From Ettlia oleoabundans (lineage: Eukaryota; Chlorophyta; Chlorophyceae; Chlamydomonadales): 38,387 nucleotides of DNA. Both the position numbers and the translations under genes were made by a program. Where the stretch lies: positions 1 to 38,387 of the forward strand of contig JAAMXP010000073.1 of assembly GCA_019693395.1 (NCBI GenBank). Reading direction: 5' to 3'. The notes beneath the pieces are model-generated. The model saw only the letters and a program-made list of their open reading frames with translations, was not told where the DNA came from and did no database searches. Shown piece after piece: positions 17,146-26,800 of the stretch (the first letter of the stretch is position 1; the number at the start of each line of letters is the position of its first letter).

Positions 17146-20100
17146 GCCAATGATAAGTCATTGACCTTTCAGAGCTGGGCAGCCAAGGTTGAAGTTAATT
17201 TACAGCTCAAGCACAGCAGCACCCACCTTAGGCGTGCTGTGCTGGGAAGCAACCGCAGTGTCTAGGTATGCAGCCGACTTTGCCGCCTCCAGCACAGCTG
17301 CGCCCACAACCTCCAGATCCACTGATCGGCACTTGTCAACCAGGCTGGCTGCGAAGTCTGCAAAGTGTGCATTGGCAACACCGGCAGCAGCGAATCGATG
17401 TGCAAGTGTCTGCAAGCCAGCTAGCCATATACGAGTGGCCTGCGGATCCCGCAACATGAAAAGTTCGGCCACCACGGTAACCGCCTCTCTGGCCCAGTCA
17501 AATATTGCCACCCACAACCACCAAGAAGACAGCAGGAGATCCCCAGGCAGCTTGTACGAGAAACGCCGCACCTGGGCAGTTTCCAAAGTGCAGGTGCACA
17601 TAGCTGGCGAGCACATTCTGCTGGCAGAAGCCCTCCGACACCTCAGCAGCACCGGGGATCTGCGGCTGCACACGGTAGCACGTGCTCCACGCATGCTGCT
17701 CCATTGCCTGGTCGCCCACCAGGGCCTGGTCCAGCCCGCCCACCACACTCTCCTGCAACCACGAGGTTCCATGTAGATCAGCAACATTGTGAGTAGCTAT
17801 CGCTTCTACTTATTGCAGCAACAACCGAACAAGCATTGGCCTCTCCTGGCCTAGCAGCAGAGGTCGGTGCACAAATATTGAGTGCAGCTCATTGCTTGGG
17901 AAAACAGTGGCGACAAAGATAGCCACCACGTTCCTTGCTTGCCTGCACGATTTGGGAGAAGTGGTAGACCTGGCCCCGCACGGTGCGGCCTGGGGGAAAG
18001 AATGGGCAGCCCTTCTTTGTCTGCACCTCCACATAGCCCATGGTCATTTTGTTGCGAGACATGATGGTCTTGAAGGGGAACACACCCACTGCAAGCCAAG
18101 GAACAGGGCAGCTAGTTAAAACGGGTGCCCAGGAAGTGACGTCAACCTGCTGCCCCAGGGCTATGTGGCGCTCTGTGCGTTTTGCAGCGCGGGTGGCAGG
18201 CATAAAAAATGCATGGACATGTGTTTACTCGAGGGCCGCGCACCCATGGGGCTGGCAGGCTCATCCGGGCTGGGCTGAATGCTCTTGGACAGGTAGATGA
18301 GGCCGCCACACTCCGCATACATCACACCTCCCGCCTTTGCAAAGGCTGCCAGGCTGGCACGCAGAGCGCGATTCTGTGCCAGCTCAGCAGCATGCCTGCA
18401 GGTGGCGGCAGGTGGCCACAGAAAGGAAAGGAGCAGCAGTGTTTCTAACCGCATGAAGCCAACAGCACTCCTAACCAACCTCATGATTCCTGCCGCTGTA
18501 GCATGACCTCACAAGTGAGAAAGGTAGCATGACCTCCCGAGTGAGAAAGGCAGCAAAACCACTGGCACAGCCGCCAAAGCAGCTGCGGGGAGTGGGACTG
18601 CGGTGTCGCAAGCAGGCTCATTTGCAGCCCCGCTCTCACCGTTCCGGGTAGCCACCTCCAAGGTACACGCCAGCACAGTCATGTGGAAGCGGGTCTGTCA
18701 GCGGCGAGAAAAACACCAACTCAGCGCCGGCCTGGTGCAGCAGGTTGAGGTTGTCATGGTAGTAGAAGCAAAACGCGGGGTCCCTTGCTACCGCAATGCG
18801 CATCGCCGGTTTCCGCGGCGACTGCTGCCTCGGCACAGCCTCGTGTACGTCATCTGAAGCTCCGCCGTTGCCTGCTGTGACCGGCAGAGGCGGAACCTCT
18901 GCCGTTTCTCCTAGAGCCAGCAGGGCATCCAGATCCACGTGCGCCGCCACAAGCTCAGCCAGCGTGGCCACAAGGCCGGCCGGCACGCTGTCGTCACTGG
19001 GCATGTGCAGGCCCAAGTGGCGCTCAGGTACCACCACTGCCTCGCTCTGCAGTGCAGGAGCCTCACATTGGCACAGCTGAACCACCACAAAGCGGAAGCC
19101 ACATTGTATTTGGTGCAACTAACACCCAGCACGGGACGAACACGGCGGCAAGTCAGCAAAAAAGCCTGCCCACCCCTATATACAGCAACCGTCCCGCTTC
19201 CCCACCCAGCATTCAGCGCGATTGAGCGGCATGTCACCCACCTTGGGCACGCCTCCCAGCACCTCAGCTCTGATGCCAGCTGCAACCATGGCATCCTGCA
19301 GCCACTGCGTGTGTGCTGGCCCCCCAACTTTGTTGAACAAGATGCCGCCCAGGCGCAAGTCTGGATCAAACTCTATGTAGCCCTTCGCAACCGCGGCGGC
19401 GGACCGGGCCACCGCCGATGCATCTAATACCAGCACCACTGGAACTCCCAGCCACTTGGCCAGCTGCGCTGTGCTGCCCTGTTCGGTAGTGCCGTCCCGA
19501 CCGTCAAACAGGCCCATCACGCCCTCCACCACTGCCACGTCAGCACCATACGCAGCACGGTGGAATGCGCCCAGCACCTGCTCCCGGCTCAGCATCCAGC
19601 TGTCCAGGTTAATGCTGGGGCGCCCAGTGGCTGCCTCGTGATGCATAGGATCAATAAAGTCTGCAACGGCACAGGCAATTTAGCACCGGAAAGTAAGCAG
19701 GGGCTGCAGGCCCGCCAAGCTGAGCGAGTTGGCAGTCCGAGGGCGGGAGCTGCGGCAGCAGGCGCTGGAGCAAGGCGAGCGCCCACCTGGCCCGACTTTG
19801 AAGGCTTGCACGGTCAGACCCCGTTCCCTGCACAAGGAAGCAGTAAAGTTAGCGTCCCGACCCGACAGCTGCCCTCTCATCCTGCCCTCTCATCCTCCCG
19901 CTCCATGACATCCTTTGCCGTCGCAGCCGCACCTGAGGGCTGCCGCGATGCCAACAACCATAGAGCTCTTTCCCACGCCGCTGCTGGTCCCAGCTACGCA
20001 GAAGACGGCCTTGGGCGGACCCCGCCGCCCTTCTGCTGGCTCGCTGTGCTGCGGCAGGGTCATCTTTGCGGCAAACACTCTGCCATGGCTTCGGTGAACT

Positions 20101-20159
20101 CCTGGTAACCTTGAGAGCTGCCCCGCTGCTGTTGGTGCTCGTGCACGTTGGTGGCTCAA
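14135..20159 (-). CDS. Putative fused CbiA (cobyrinate a,c-diamide synthase) - BtuF-like protein
   Basis: Thirteen exons stay open in one frame: 20159-19933, 19827-19787, 19660-19242, 19046-18640, 18395-18244, 18088-17943, 17752-17572, 17486-17227, 17042-16817, 16699-15928, 15823-15202, 14947-14690 and 14470-14135 (4047 nt, 1348 residues). The order is a CbiA module (1-524), a helical stretch (about 525-611), a disordered His/Gln/Pro-rich linker (about 612-940) and a BtuF/TroA-like module (about 945-1348). The joining intron (17226-17043) has an AAG|GTGGGT donor and a pyrimidine-rich ...CTGCTGTGCAG acceptor, phase 0. If that intron is not used, the CbiA product ends at 17200 and a second gene would have to start near 17145 with an 11-codon first exon, leaving 54 bp between them. 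I favour the fusion. Weak points are the acceptor at 17487, the donor at 16816 and one GC-AG intron. A role in corrinoid salvage, amidation or delivery is inferred. Confidence 0.62.
17043..17226 (-). other. Intron joining the CbiA and BtuF-like modules (predicted)
   Basis: It is a 184-bp phase-0 intron with donor AAG|GTGGGT and acceptor CTGCTGTGCAG|T. Retaining it gives a stop nine codons later, at 17202-17200. Whether it is spliced decides between one fused protein and two proteins. Confidence 0.55.
17753..17942 (-). other. Predicted GC-AG intron in the CbiA module
   Basis: The upstream exon ends ...GTGCAG and is followed by GCAAGC, the form typical of GC-AG donors. The acceptor is GGTTGCAG at 17760-17753. 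Phase 0 on both sides joins YHFSQIVQ to ESVVGGL, matching the expected CbiA sequence. I found no GT donor that keeps the frame here. Confidence 0.6.
18498..18549. repeat. Imperfect 26-bp tandem duplication
   Basis: Two adjacent copies of GTAGCATGACCTC... (18498-18523 and 18524-18549) differ at two positions. They lie inside a CbiA-module intron. Confidence 0.85.
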
Positions 20160-20717
20160 ACGCGGCGTAACACGTACTTTGACTATTTAGGTCGTTGTTG
20201 CTACACTTAGCGTAACTGGAGGAGCAAGCAATCGCTGCGGCCGCAACAGAATCAGCAACACAGCCCAGCATGCCTGACAGGGCGCCGTGAGATTTGAGGC
20301 CAGCAAGGGCAGGTAAGGTAGTAGTGCTTTCTCAGTAGCAGAAACGGTACAGTGAACTTGTTGTAGATCGGCTGATACTACCTATGAATACATGTCACTT
20401 GAGCAATTGTTACAAGTCAAAGCAGCAGCCACACCAGAACCCAGCAATGCCAACTAACAAAGTTCAGCCAGCGCTACAGTCTGCGCTGTACACGTCGCAA
20501 AGGGCAGGTGCGGTGATGCGACGCTGAGACATGAGGATGATGGTACCGGGAAAGTAATTGGCAGGGGTCAATGTATAATACAGACAAGGTACAAGGCCGC
20601 AAGCATGGGGGTAAATGCACAGGGACTCCTTGCACTCCATCTTGCTCGGCATGAAATGCACAGGCATGCATGGTGCTTGCATGAAATTGCCTAGCAGGCA
20701 CGTGGGTTGATTTTTTA
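20160..20717. other. Spacer between CbiA-module gene and DUF4864-like gene
   Basis: About 560 bp between two genes on the same strand. It should contain the 3' UTR of the upstream (DUF4864-like) gene and the promoter of the corrinoid gene. No B12-riboswitch-like structure is recognisable by eye, and I see no coding signature. Confidence 0.45.
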
Positions 20718-21999
20718 GATCACGCCATACAAAGTCTGGGGCGTACAGCCCTCGGCCAACAGTCGTGAGCAGTACCAGACCCTGCAGTGCAACAGGTGAG
20801 CGACAGTGCGGCCAGATGGAACACGGCTTCAATGTCTATTTGCGACGGTGGCGATTTCAGTTGAGCAACGCACAGTGCCGCGCCCAACCCACAACAGGCT
20901 CTTGTCTGCTGATGCTGCCTAAAAACAACGCACTTACAAAACATGCTTGTCCTTCCTGCACTATTTCTGCTGCCCTCCAAAGGTGTGGGCCGTGCTGCTG
21001 CACACAAATCTACTCACCCATCGTACTTTCCGCCTAGCCGCTGCTCCAGAAAGAAGCTATATGCACGCTCCTCCTTGCGATAAGCATTCACAATATGAAC
21101 GCGTGCTACCCACTGCGTTTCAGACACCTGCATGGCAGATGTGCAAAATAGAGGCATGCTGTAAGGCCACATCCGCTTAACAACTCGCGGCAAGAGTGGC
21201 ACGCAAATGCTTGAAGGTACTAGACGCGCAGGCAGAAACTGCCAGCAGTGCCAGATTCAATGCCCGCAGTTGATGAGCTATATGAGTCACCTCTAGGGTG
21301 GAAGTGAGCTCCCAGTCCGACCAGTTGAGCAGCGTGACGTAATAGGGCGTGTAGAATATGCGGCGAAAGCGCTCAAACTGGCCCAGATCCAAACTGACGC
21401 CAAAGTAGCTGCTGCGGGCAAAGGGATCGAATGCTGCAGCCAGCAAGACAACAGGGGCACGGAGGAACGCAGGATTACAAACACTGTTGGAAATAATGCC
21501 ATGACCGGTTGCACAATACAAGCATTACGATACAAGCATTACGAGCTGCTGCTGGCATAAGCGCTATACGCGAAGTGTACTCACCTGCGAAACGATACAG
21601 CGCCTCAATGCCAGCATCGTGGTGGGGAAAGTTGTTGTTCTTGAGTGCCTGGAGTCACCATGGAAGCGGCGTTTCTCAAGGGAAGTGAAGTGCAAGTGCA
21701 GGTAGCCTGCATTAAGCACATGCTTTACTGCTTCCCACCTTCAACTGGGCTTCTACGGTGCCCTCTGGACCTAGCCAGAAGGAGGGCTCAAGCTGCGACG
21801 ATTTTTTGGGTCGCGGCAACGGCAGCGAGTACCCTGCTTCCGCCTCCTCAGCGGGCCCACACCGAGACACTGCCAGCTGCCGCCGCCGACGCGGGGCTGC
21901 TGCTGCGCAACCTGCTGCTAGCCTTCCTCCTGCAGGGAGACGCTGTCCATAGGCGGGCCAGCTGCTTTGCTGCCGGGTAGTAGCTGCCCTGCCACACAT
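20718..21999 (-). CDS. DUF4864-like plastid-type protein
   Basis: Exons 21999-21739, 21648-21585, 21433-21291 and 21127-21018 join in phase and read ...GTVEAQLK|ALKNNNFPHHDAGIEALYRFA|FDPFARSSYFG...LGQFERFRRI...|VSETQWVARVHIV...FLEQRLGGKYD. That pattern (sequence before a GIE..YRFA block, then FDP..RS.YFG, FERFR and a C-terminal Q..GG.WDG) resembles the DUF4864 proteins of plants and bacteria, whose function is unknown. The N-terminus is Arg/Ser/Ala-rich and could be a transit peptide. The last exon is not fixed: all acceptors I considered between about 20780 and 20720 lead to the same stop at 20720-20718. An alternative upstream start at 22243 is in another frame. Family assignment is from memory of the motif pattern and is moderate. 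Confidence 0.62.
21516..21543. repeat. Perfect 14-bp tandem duplication
   Basis: ATACAAGCATTACG occurs twice in direct succession, within an intron of the DUF4864-like gene. Confidence 0.9.
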
Positions 22000-22921
22000 G
22001 GGACAGCTCAGGGCCCGGAGACGGCGACCCTTTTGATAAATCCGAGGTGTTCAGCGTTCTGATCGGCAAGGGACTGCCGGCAAGTGGGAAGTGCGTTTCA
22101 AGTTTGCACGAGTAACGGTGATTGTGGTGATTTATGCGAAACGGAGCGAACACTGTTCGCAAAGAGTTACATTTAGACTGTGTGTTGTACCTGGGTGCAA
22201 GCCTTGGGCTAAGCTGACAGGGCAGGTCTTGGCGCCAGCGCATTTGTGCCGCTAGGGCAGCACCCTGCCACTCGAGAAGGACGCATGCTCCGGCTGGCTT
22301 ACGGCACTGATATGCCCGGGCAAGCCTGAAGTGGATCTTAATAGCAGAAAACTAGACATGGGATGTTGCCAGACAGCATGTTTGTCACGGGCAGAGGCGG
22401 CAACAAATGGTGTGTCCATTACCCCCACCCACCCCACTCCCACCGCGCTTACACCCTGAAACCGCCAACACTACACATACGCACGCATATCACCACCACC
22501 ACCACCATTCTGTCTCACATGCACACACATGTGTCACACCACGACCACCTCCCCCTCCCGTTCACGCACGCACGAACGCACGTCACCATGTGCTATAGGC
22601 GCTGCTGAAAATGTAATTTAAAGCTGGCACATATCATGTGACACACATTGCATCGTTCCATCGTACGCTTGCGCTATGTGCAAATGCGTGATGCCAATGC
22701 GCACCAAAACGAGGACTGTTGAATCGGTGGGGCAGTGCTGGCGCTGGTGGCTGCCTGCTGCTGCCACATGTGGCCTGTCCCAAGAAACAGGCAGCTACAT
22801 CGCTCAGCGTCCAATTATAAGCAGTGCTTCGGAAACCTCTAACGCGATGGAACCTGTTGAGCATGTAGTTCAAAGATTTCGGGCCGACAAGCTCGCAGCG
22901 GGCCCTGGGCATTGCGCGCCA

Positions 22922-22969
22922 ACTTTAAGGAACCGTAAAACCTTACGGAACGAAAGTTAAACTTAAAGT
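22922..22969. repeat. Nested inverted repeat
   Basis: Outer arms ACTTTAAG (22922-22929) and CTTAAAGT (22962-22969) enclose an inner hairpin CCGTAA-AACC-TTACGG (22933-22948). Both stems are perfect. Confidence 0.7.
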
Positions 22970-23100
22970 ACTCCAAGATTTCGGCCCTCGGGCAAACATT
23001 TGCCGCTGGCCAAGAGGCGCGGTGTTTGCCTTGTGTTTGCCATTGTGCAATATTTTCATTAGAACGTAGTCGCCTATTCTACCCGCCATACACATATCGC

Positions 23101-23143
23101 CATCCTCGAGACTGTCGAGGATGACGTGGCGCTCTGAGAGCGC
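23101..23143. repeat. Two adjacent perfect hairpins
   Basis: CATCCTCGA-GACTG-TCGAGGATG (23101-23123) forms a 9-bp stem with a 5-nt loop. Five bases later GCGCTCT-G-AGAGCGC (23129-23143) is a 15-nt odd palindrome. Neither is in coding sequence. Confidence 0.75.
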
Positions 23144-23692
23144 GGGAACGGTCGAAGTCGTGCCAAGGCAACATCCTAACAACCCAGCCTAGCACACACG
23201 AATTGACTACATTGAGGGGGGAAGTGAGGAGGTCAGTAGGCTACCGCCAATCATTGCAGAGCTCCAAATCTCCGTACACCATGCAATGTAACATTGCCAT
23301 CGTTGATCTGTTGCACGACTGTTTGCTGAAATTGCAATCTGATATGCACCAACAAACAAAGGTAGTTGTATGTAGCCTTACAATATCCCACATGCCTGTA
23401 TTGCACGATGATGGCTTGATGGAAAGCGAGATTAAAACTGGAGTGTGTTCAAACATGCCAACCCAAGGAACAAGAAGGAATATGCACATACGTGCCAGTG
23501 ATTTATGCTAGTACTGGATTTACTAGGGTTTGTCTGCCAAATTGTGAGACAAGGGATTGATGTATTTGTCGATGTGACTACTGCGTAAGTCAGCCATAAA
23601 AAGAGGATGAAAAATTGGTAAGAAAACTGCACAGTGATAACATGGGGGTGCCATGGTTGACAAACCTGCAGGGAACGCGGTGTCAGAGCTGC

Positions 23693-26634
23693 TCATGGCG
23701 CCTTGGGCAAGAGGGAGCGCACAGCATCCCACGTCTGTGTGGTGCCAGCATCCGGGGTGCTGCTCCGGTTGGCCGCCAATTCCACCATGCTGGTGGTGGT
23801 GATTAAGGCGATGAGGATTGAACTGGCAGCTAGCATGACGCAAAGCCCACATCGCGCCGGGCACCTCAGCCGGCGCCATGCCAGGCAGGTGTAGAAGGCG
23901 GCCGGCAATAGGAGGCTGCAAGTCAGCGAGCACAATCCGCCCACCAGGCTCAGAACGCTGCCCAAGGCTGAATACGCTGTCAGAGCCAGCGCGACAGCAG
24001 CGCCAAAGAGAAGCATGCGCAGCCCACGCTCCACCCATTTCCGTGGCTGGCGGAAGCTGCCTAAGGAGTCGGGTGGGAGCGGCAGCACCGACAGAATCAT
24101 ATCCTGCAACAACTATCGTGCAGGCAGTGTGGCAGGTTCACCAGGATCGCCTTACAAGACTTAAGGTGCACTACAAAGCATGGCACAGCAGAACGCACAC
24201 AGCGAGCGAACGGCTGTGCGACTTGACAGCGCAACACAGCATAGGCAGCACAGTAAGCGTGGGTTGGTCAACGTGGGCCTCTCACTTGCAGGATCATGTT
24301 CAGGGCTGGATACTTGGTGAGGCCAGACACGAGCACAAACACGGCCTGCAGGAAGTTTGACAAGGCGTGGAATGGTGAGAATGGTGAGTTGAAACCACTG
24401 CTCGCAATGTAAAACCCCCACAGCCAAAAAGTCACAGCAGCAGCACCAGCCGAGTCGCCTGTCACATGGCGAGACTGGCCGAAGCTGCTCAACCCAGCAT
24501 CAAAAGCCAGCTGGGGAGGCTGGAAGGCCCCCTGCCCACCCACAACCCACCAACAGTCGGTCGACGGGCACACGCGAGAAGGAGTAGTAGGAGTTGATGG
24601 CCAAATCTGTTGTTACAATGGGGGACGCGCTGTCGCCCTGCAATGGGAGGGCAAGCGGGCACTGCGAATGACAAATCACCCGAGCACACAGGCATCCTTT
24701 CCGGAGGTGCATGCTGAGTAGGGGCCACAAAGGCAGAGGGGCTCCAGTGAGGGGAATTGCCTCCACCGCACAAACACATTGACCCCCCTGTGACACATGC
24801 AGCCCAGCAGCACAGGCTGGTTCAGGCCAGGTGGTGCCAACTCACAAAGTACCAGTACCCAGTGGCTGCCACCGCTGAGTAGCAGGCAAACATGACGCCA
24901 AACGAGATGCCCAGAGCAGCCGGGAACCTCGCCGGCCTCGCCATGGAGCTGCGGCGGCGACAGCGGAGCAAGGGAAGGAGCAGAGTTGAAAGAGTGCGTA
25001 CATGACAGAACCGCAGTACCAGCGCTGGTGGTCAGGTATGCACCGGTAAGAAAAGTTCTTGTGGTGGTGGTATCACAGCTGCCTCCGTGTCTTTCTTGTG
25101 TACTGGCAGCGGGGGGCCTCACCTCCTGAGGGCCGGCAGCGTGGTGTGCGCGCTGCAGCTGAGGGCAAAGATGCCCAGCGACTGGATGAGACCCATGCTG
25201 GCCAGGTGGCGGCTGGGTGGTGGCTGCAGGCAGGCGGACAGGCAGGCAGGCAGGATGTCATCAGAAATGCTGGCAGGCGGGCAGATGGGTTTCAAGCATT
25301 TTGCAACCAACCTTGCAGATTGAGTGTGTGGAGTTGGAGCTGCGATTCCGCAGCAACAAGCTACAGCTACCAGCCATGCAAGCGCCTGCCAAGCGCAGGT
25401 GCAGTCCCACCTGCTGCGGCATAGCTGTGCGATGTGGGTCCAGGACCGGCAGTGCCAGCACCAGCGAGACCACCATGGCCGTGGAGCAGCCCCCAAGCAT
25501 TGAAAAGCGGCTCAGGCGACGCAGGTCAGTGAACAGCAACGGCAGCAGCACTGCACAGGTGATGCAGGCTGCCAGCGGCATGGGGTGCAAGGGCCCAATG
25601 CCTGCAGGCAGCATGAAGCAGCAGGTGGTGGTGTGACGCATAAGGAACAGCAACTAGCTGTAGATGAACTTGCACTTGCAGCTGCTAAGCAGCCAGCCGC
25701 ACATTTGTAATACCGTCCATCCCCTCAATCCACCCTTGCTGCCTATCACCCGATATGTTTTGACTATCCAAGGCTTATCTTCACCTTCTGTGGGCAATAG
25801 AAGCTCGAGCATCTGCCAGCAAACCATCAGTGTGATCAACGACGCCCCAAACAGCTCGAAGCAGCTGAAGGACATCACAGTGCGACTTCCCAGCTTGCCC
25901 GCCGCGACACAGCCAAGGTTGGGGTATGTTTTGGGGGCATCGGCAGGCATCAAATCAAAGGCCGCACAGATGAGCCCGCCAGAGCTACCGAATAGCGGCA
26001 CCAGTGCTGCCAGGGCCGCCAAGGCCACCCAGCCTCCCTTCATTATTGCGAACGGCATGGATAGGAGGCCAAGCCCTGCAGACATACAAATGCTGCAATA
26101 ATGAGTGCAACTCTTCTAGTTGCACTTACAGAACCGCATGGTTTGCAACGTCAAACACTGATGACTGCAGCAACAACCAACCAATTACCAGACTGCTGGA
26201 GCCTCACCGACAAAAATGTTGATCAGGTTGGCGCATGTTTGACACAGGGAGGCACCTCGGAGCGACGCGTCGCTGTCACCTGCGCCATCGCTGCAGACAG
26301 TTGCTGGCAAAGCGAGCACCTGAGTTGGAGCTCAGAAATTTCAGCCCGGAATCCGATGCACCATGTAGCGAGTTGCAAGCAAACCAAACAGCACAGCAAA
26401 AAGGTGCGCGACCTAATGCGCGACAGCTGCTGCCGCCACGGCCAGCGCTGGTGCCTTTAGCGGCGGACAAGAGCCCCGGGACCCATACTGACTTCTAATG
26501 CCATATCAATACGATCCAGGTGTTTGATAAACAGGTACAACTCAGACAGAGTTCCACACCCTTTACGCAGGCAAAAAAGCCCACCTTTGCCCCAGCAGCG
26601 GCAGTGCGAGCTCCGGAATATCTTCCATAGTCAT
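23693..26634 (-). CDS. AAAP-family amino acid transporter
   Basis: Nine exons close exactly in frame: 26634-26585, 26290-26208, 26075-25785, 25601-25411, 25223-25123, 24948-24846, 24637-24551, 24345-24286 and 24103-23693, giving 458 residues. The protein starts with a short soluble tail, then the family signature SLCQTCANLINIFVG and GLLSMPFAIMKGGWV in the first membrane helix. About ten further hydrophobic segments follow, including PLHPMPLAACITCAVLLP, GLIQSLGIFALSCSAHT, ARFPAALGISFGVMFACYS, AVFVLVSGLTKYPALNM and a final block at 23.7-24.0 kb. This is the amino acid/auxin permease (vacuolar amino acid transporter, AVT-like) fold. Substrate cannot be read from sequence; proton-coupled neutral amino acid transport at plasma or vacuolar membrane is the family norm. 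It is transcribed divergently from dihydropyrimidinase. Confidence 0.9.
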
Positions 26635-26800
26635 TTGGGACTGCTGAAATATCCGATAAGCTCGGTGGGCCGCCTGCTTGCTTCCGCTGGAACTACAGTA
26701 CTTGCATCCGTACTCCAGTCCATATAGAGAAGCATCCTGGTTTGCATGCCCTGATCTAGTGTCGGGCAGCGTTCGATTACTGACAGTCGGCCAGGGTGCG
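26635..26800. promoter_or_regulatory. Compact bidirectional promoter, transporter / dihydropyrimidinase
   Basis: Only 166 bp separate the two divergent start codons, which must include both 5' leaders and both promoters. No consensus element is clear by eye. If the start choices are right, the two genes are likely to share control elements. Confidence 0.5.

Larger units (their letters stand above)
17200..20159 (-). other. cbiA: CbiA/CobB module: cobyrinic acid a,c-diamide synthase
   Basis: The family uses ATP and glutamine to amidate the a and c carboxylates of cobyrinic (or hydrogenobyrinic) acid. All hallmark blocks are present in order: P-loop GTSSGVGKSS (Lys64), VQAFKVGP...DFIDP (83-94), VVEGVMGLFDG and VLVLDASAVARS in the dethiobiotin-synthetase-like half, then PERHLGLHMP, GVYLGGGYPER, nucleophile Cys394 in YAECGGL, and EGF...NVLASYVHLHF with the GATase His pair (517/519). 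So both half-sites look intact. Bacterial CbiA is about 450-460 residues; the extra length is an Arg/Ala-rich N-terminus of about 50 residues that could be an organelle-targeting peptide, plus the C-terminal extension. The start at 20159 is the first ATG in the P-loop frame. The nuclear intron structure argues against bacterial contamination. Confidence 0.9.
22000..23692. other. Gene-poor, AT-richer spacer
   Basis: About 1.7 kb upstream of the DUF4864-like gene and downstream of the transporter. It holds a CAC/ACAC-rich simple-sequence stretch (about 22425-22585) and several palindromes (22922-22969, 23101-23123, 23129-23143, 23283-23297). Composition is clearly less GC-rich than the flanking genes. 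Short open frames (for example 23203-23511 on +) show no protein family signature. Confidence 0.5.

Noticed and set aside
14135..20159. Bacterial contamination as the source of the CbiA and BtuF-like sequence
   Set aside because: Conserved motifs are split by many phase-consistent introns of the same style as neighbouring plant-type genes.
22480..22585. CAC/ACAC-rich repeats as a possible CRISPR or regular array
   Set aside because: They are simple-sequence repeats without unique spacers, in a eukaryotic nuclear context.
23203..23511. 102-codon + strand ORF in the gene-poor spacer
   Set aside because: No recognisable motif, unlike host composition for coding DNA and no splice-compatible partner; kept only as part of the spacer.
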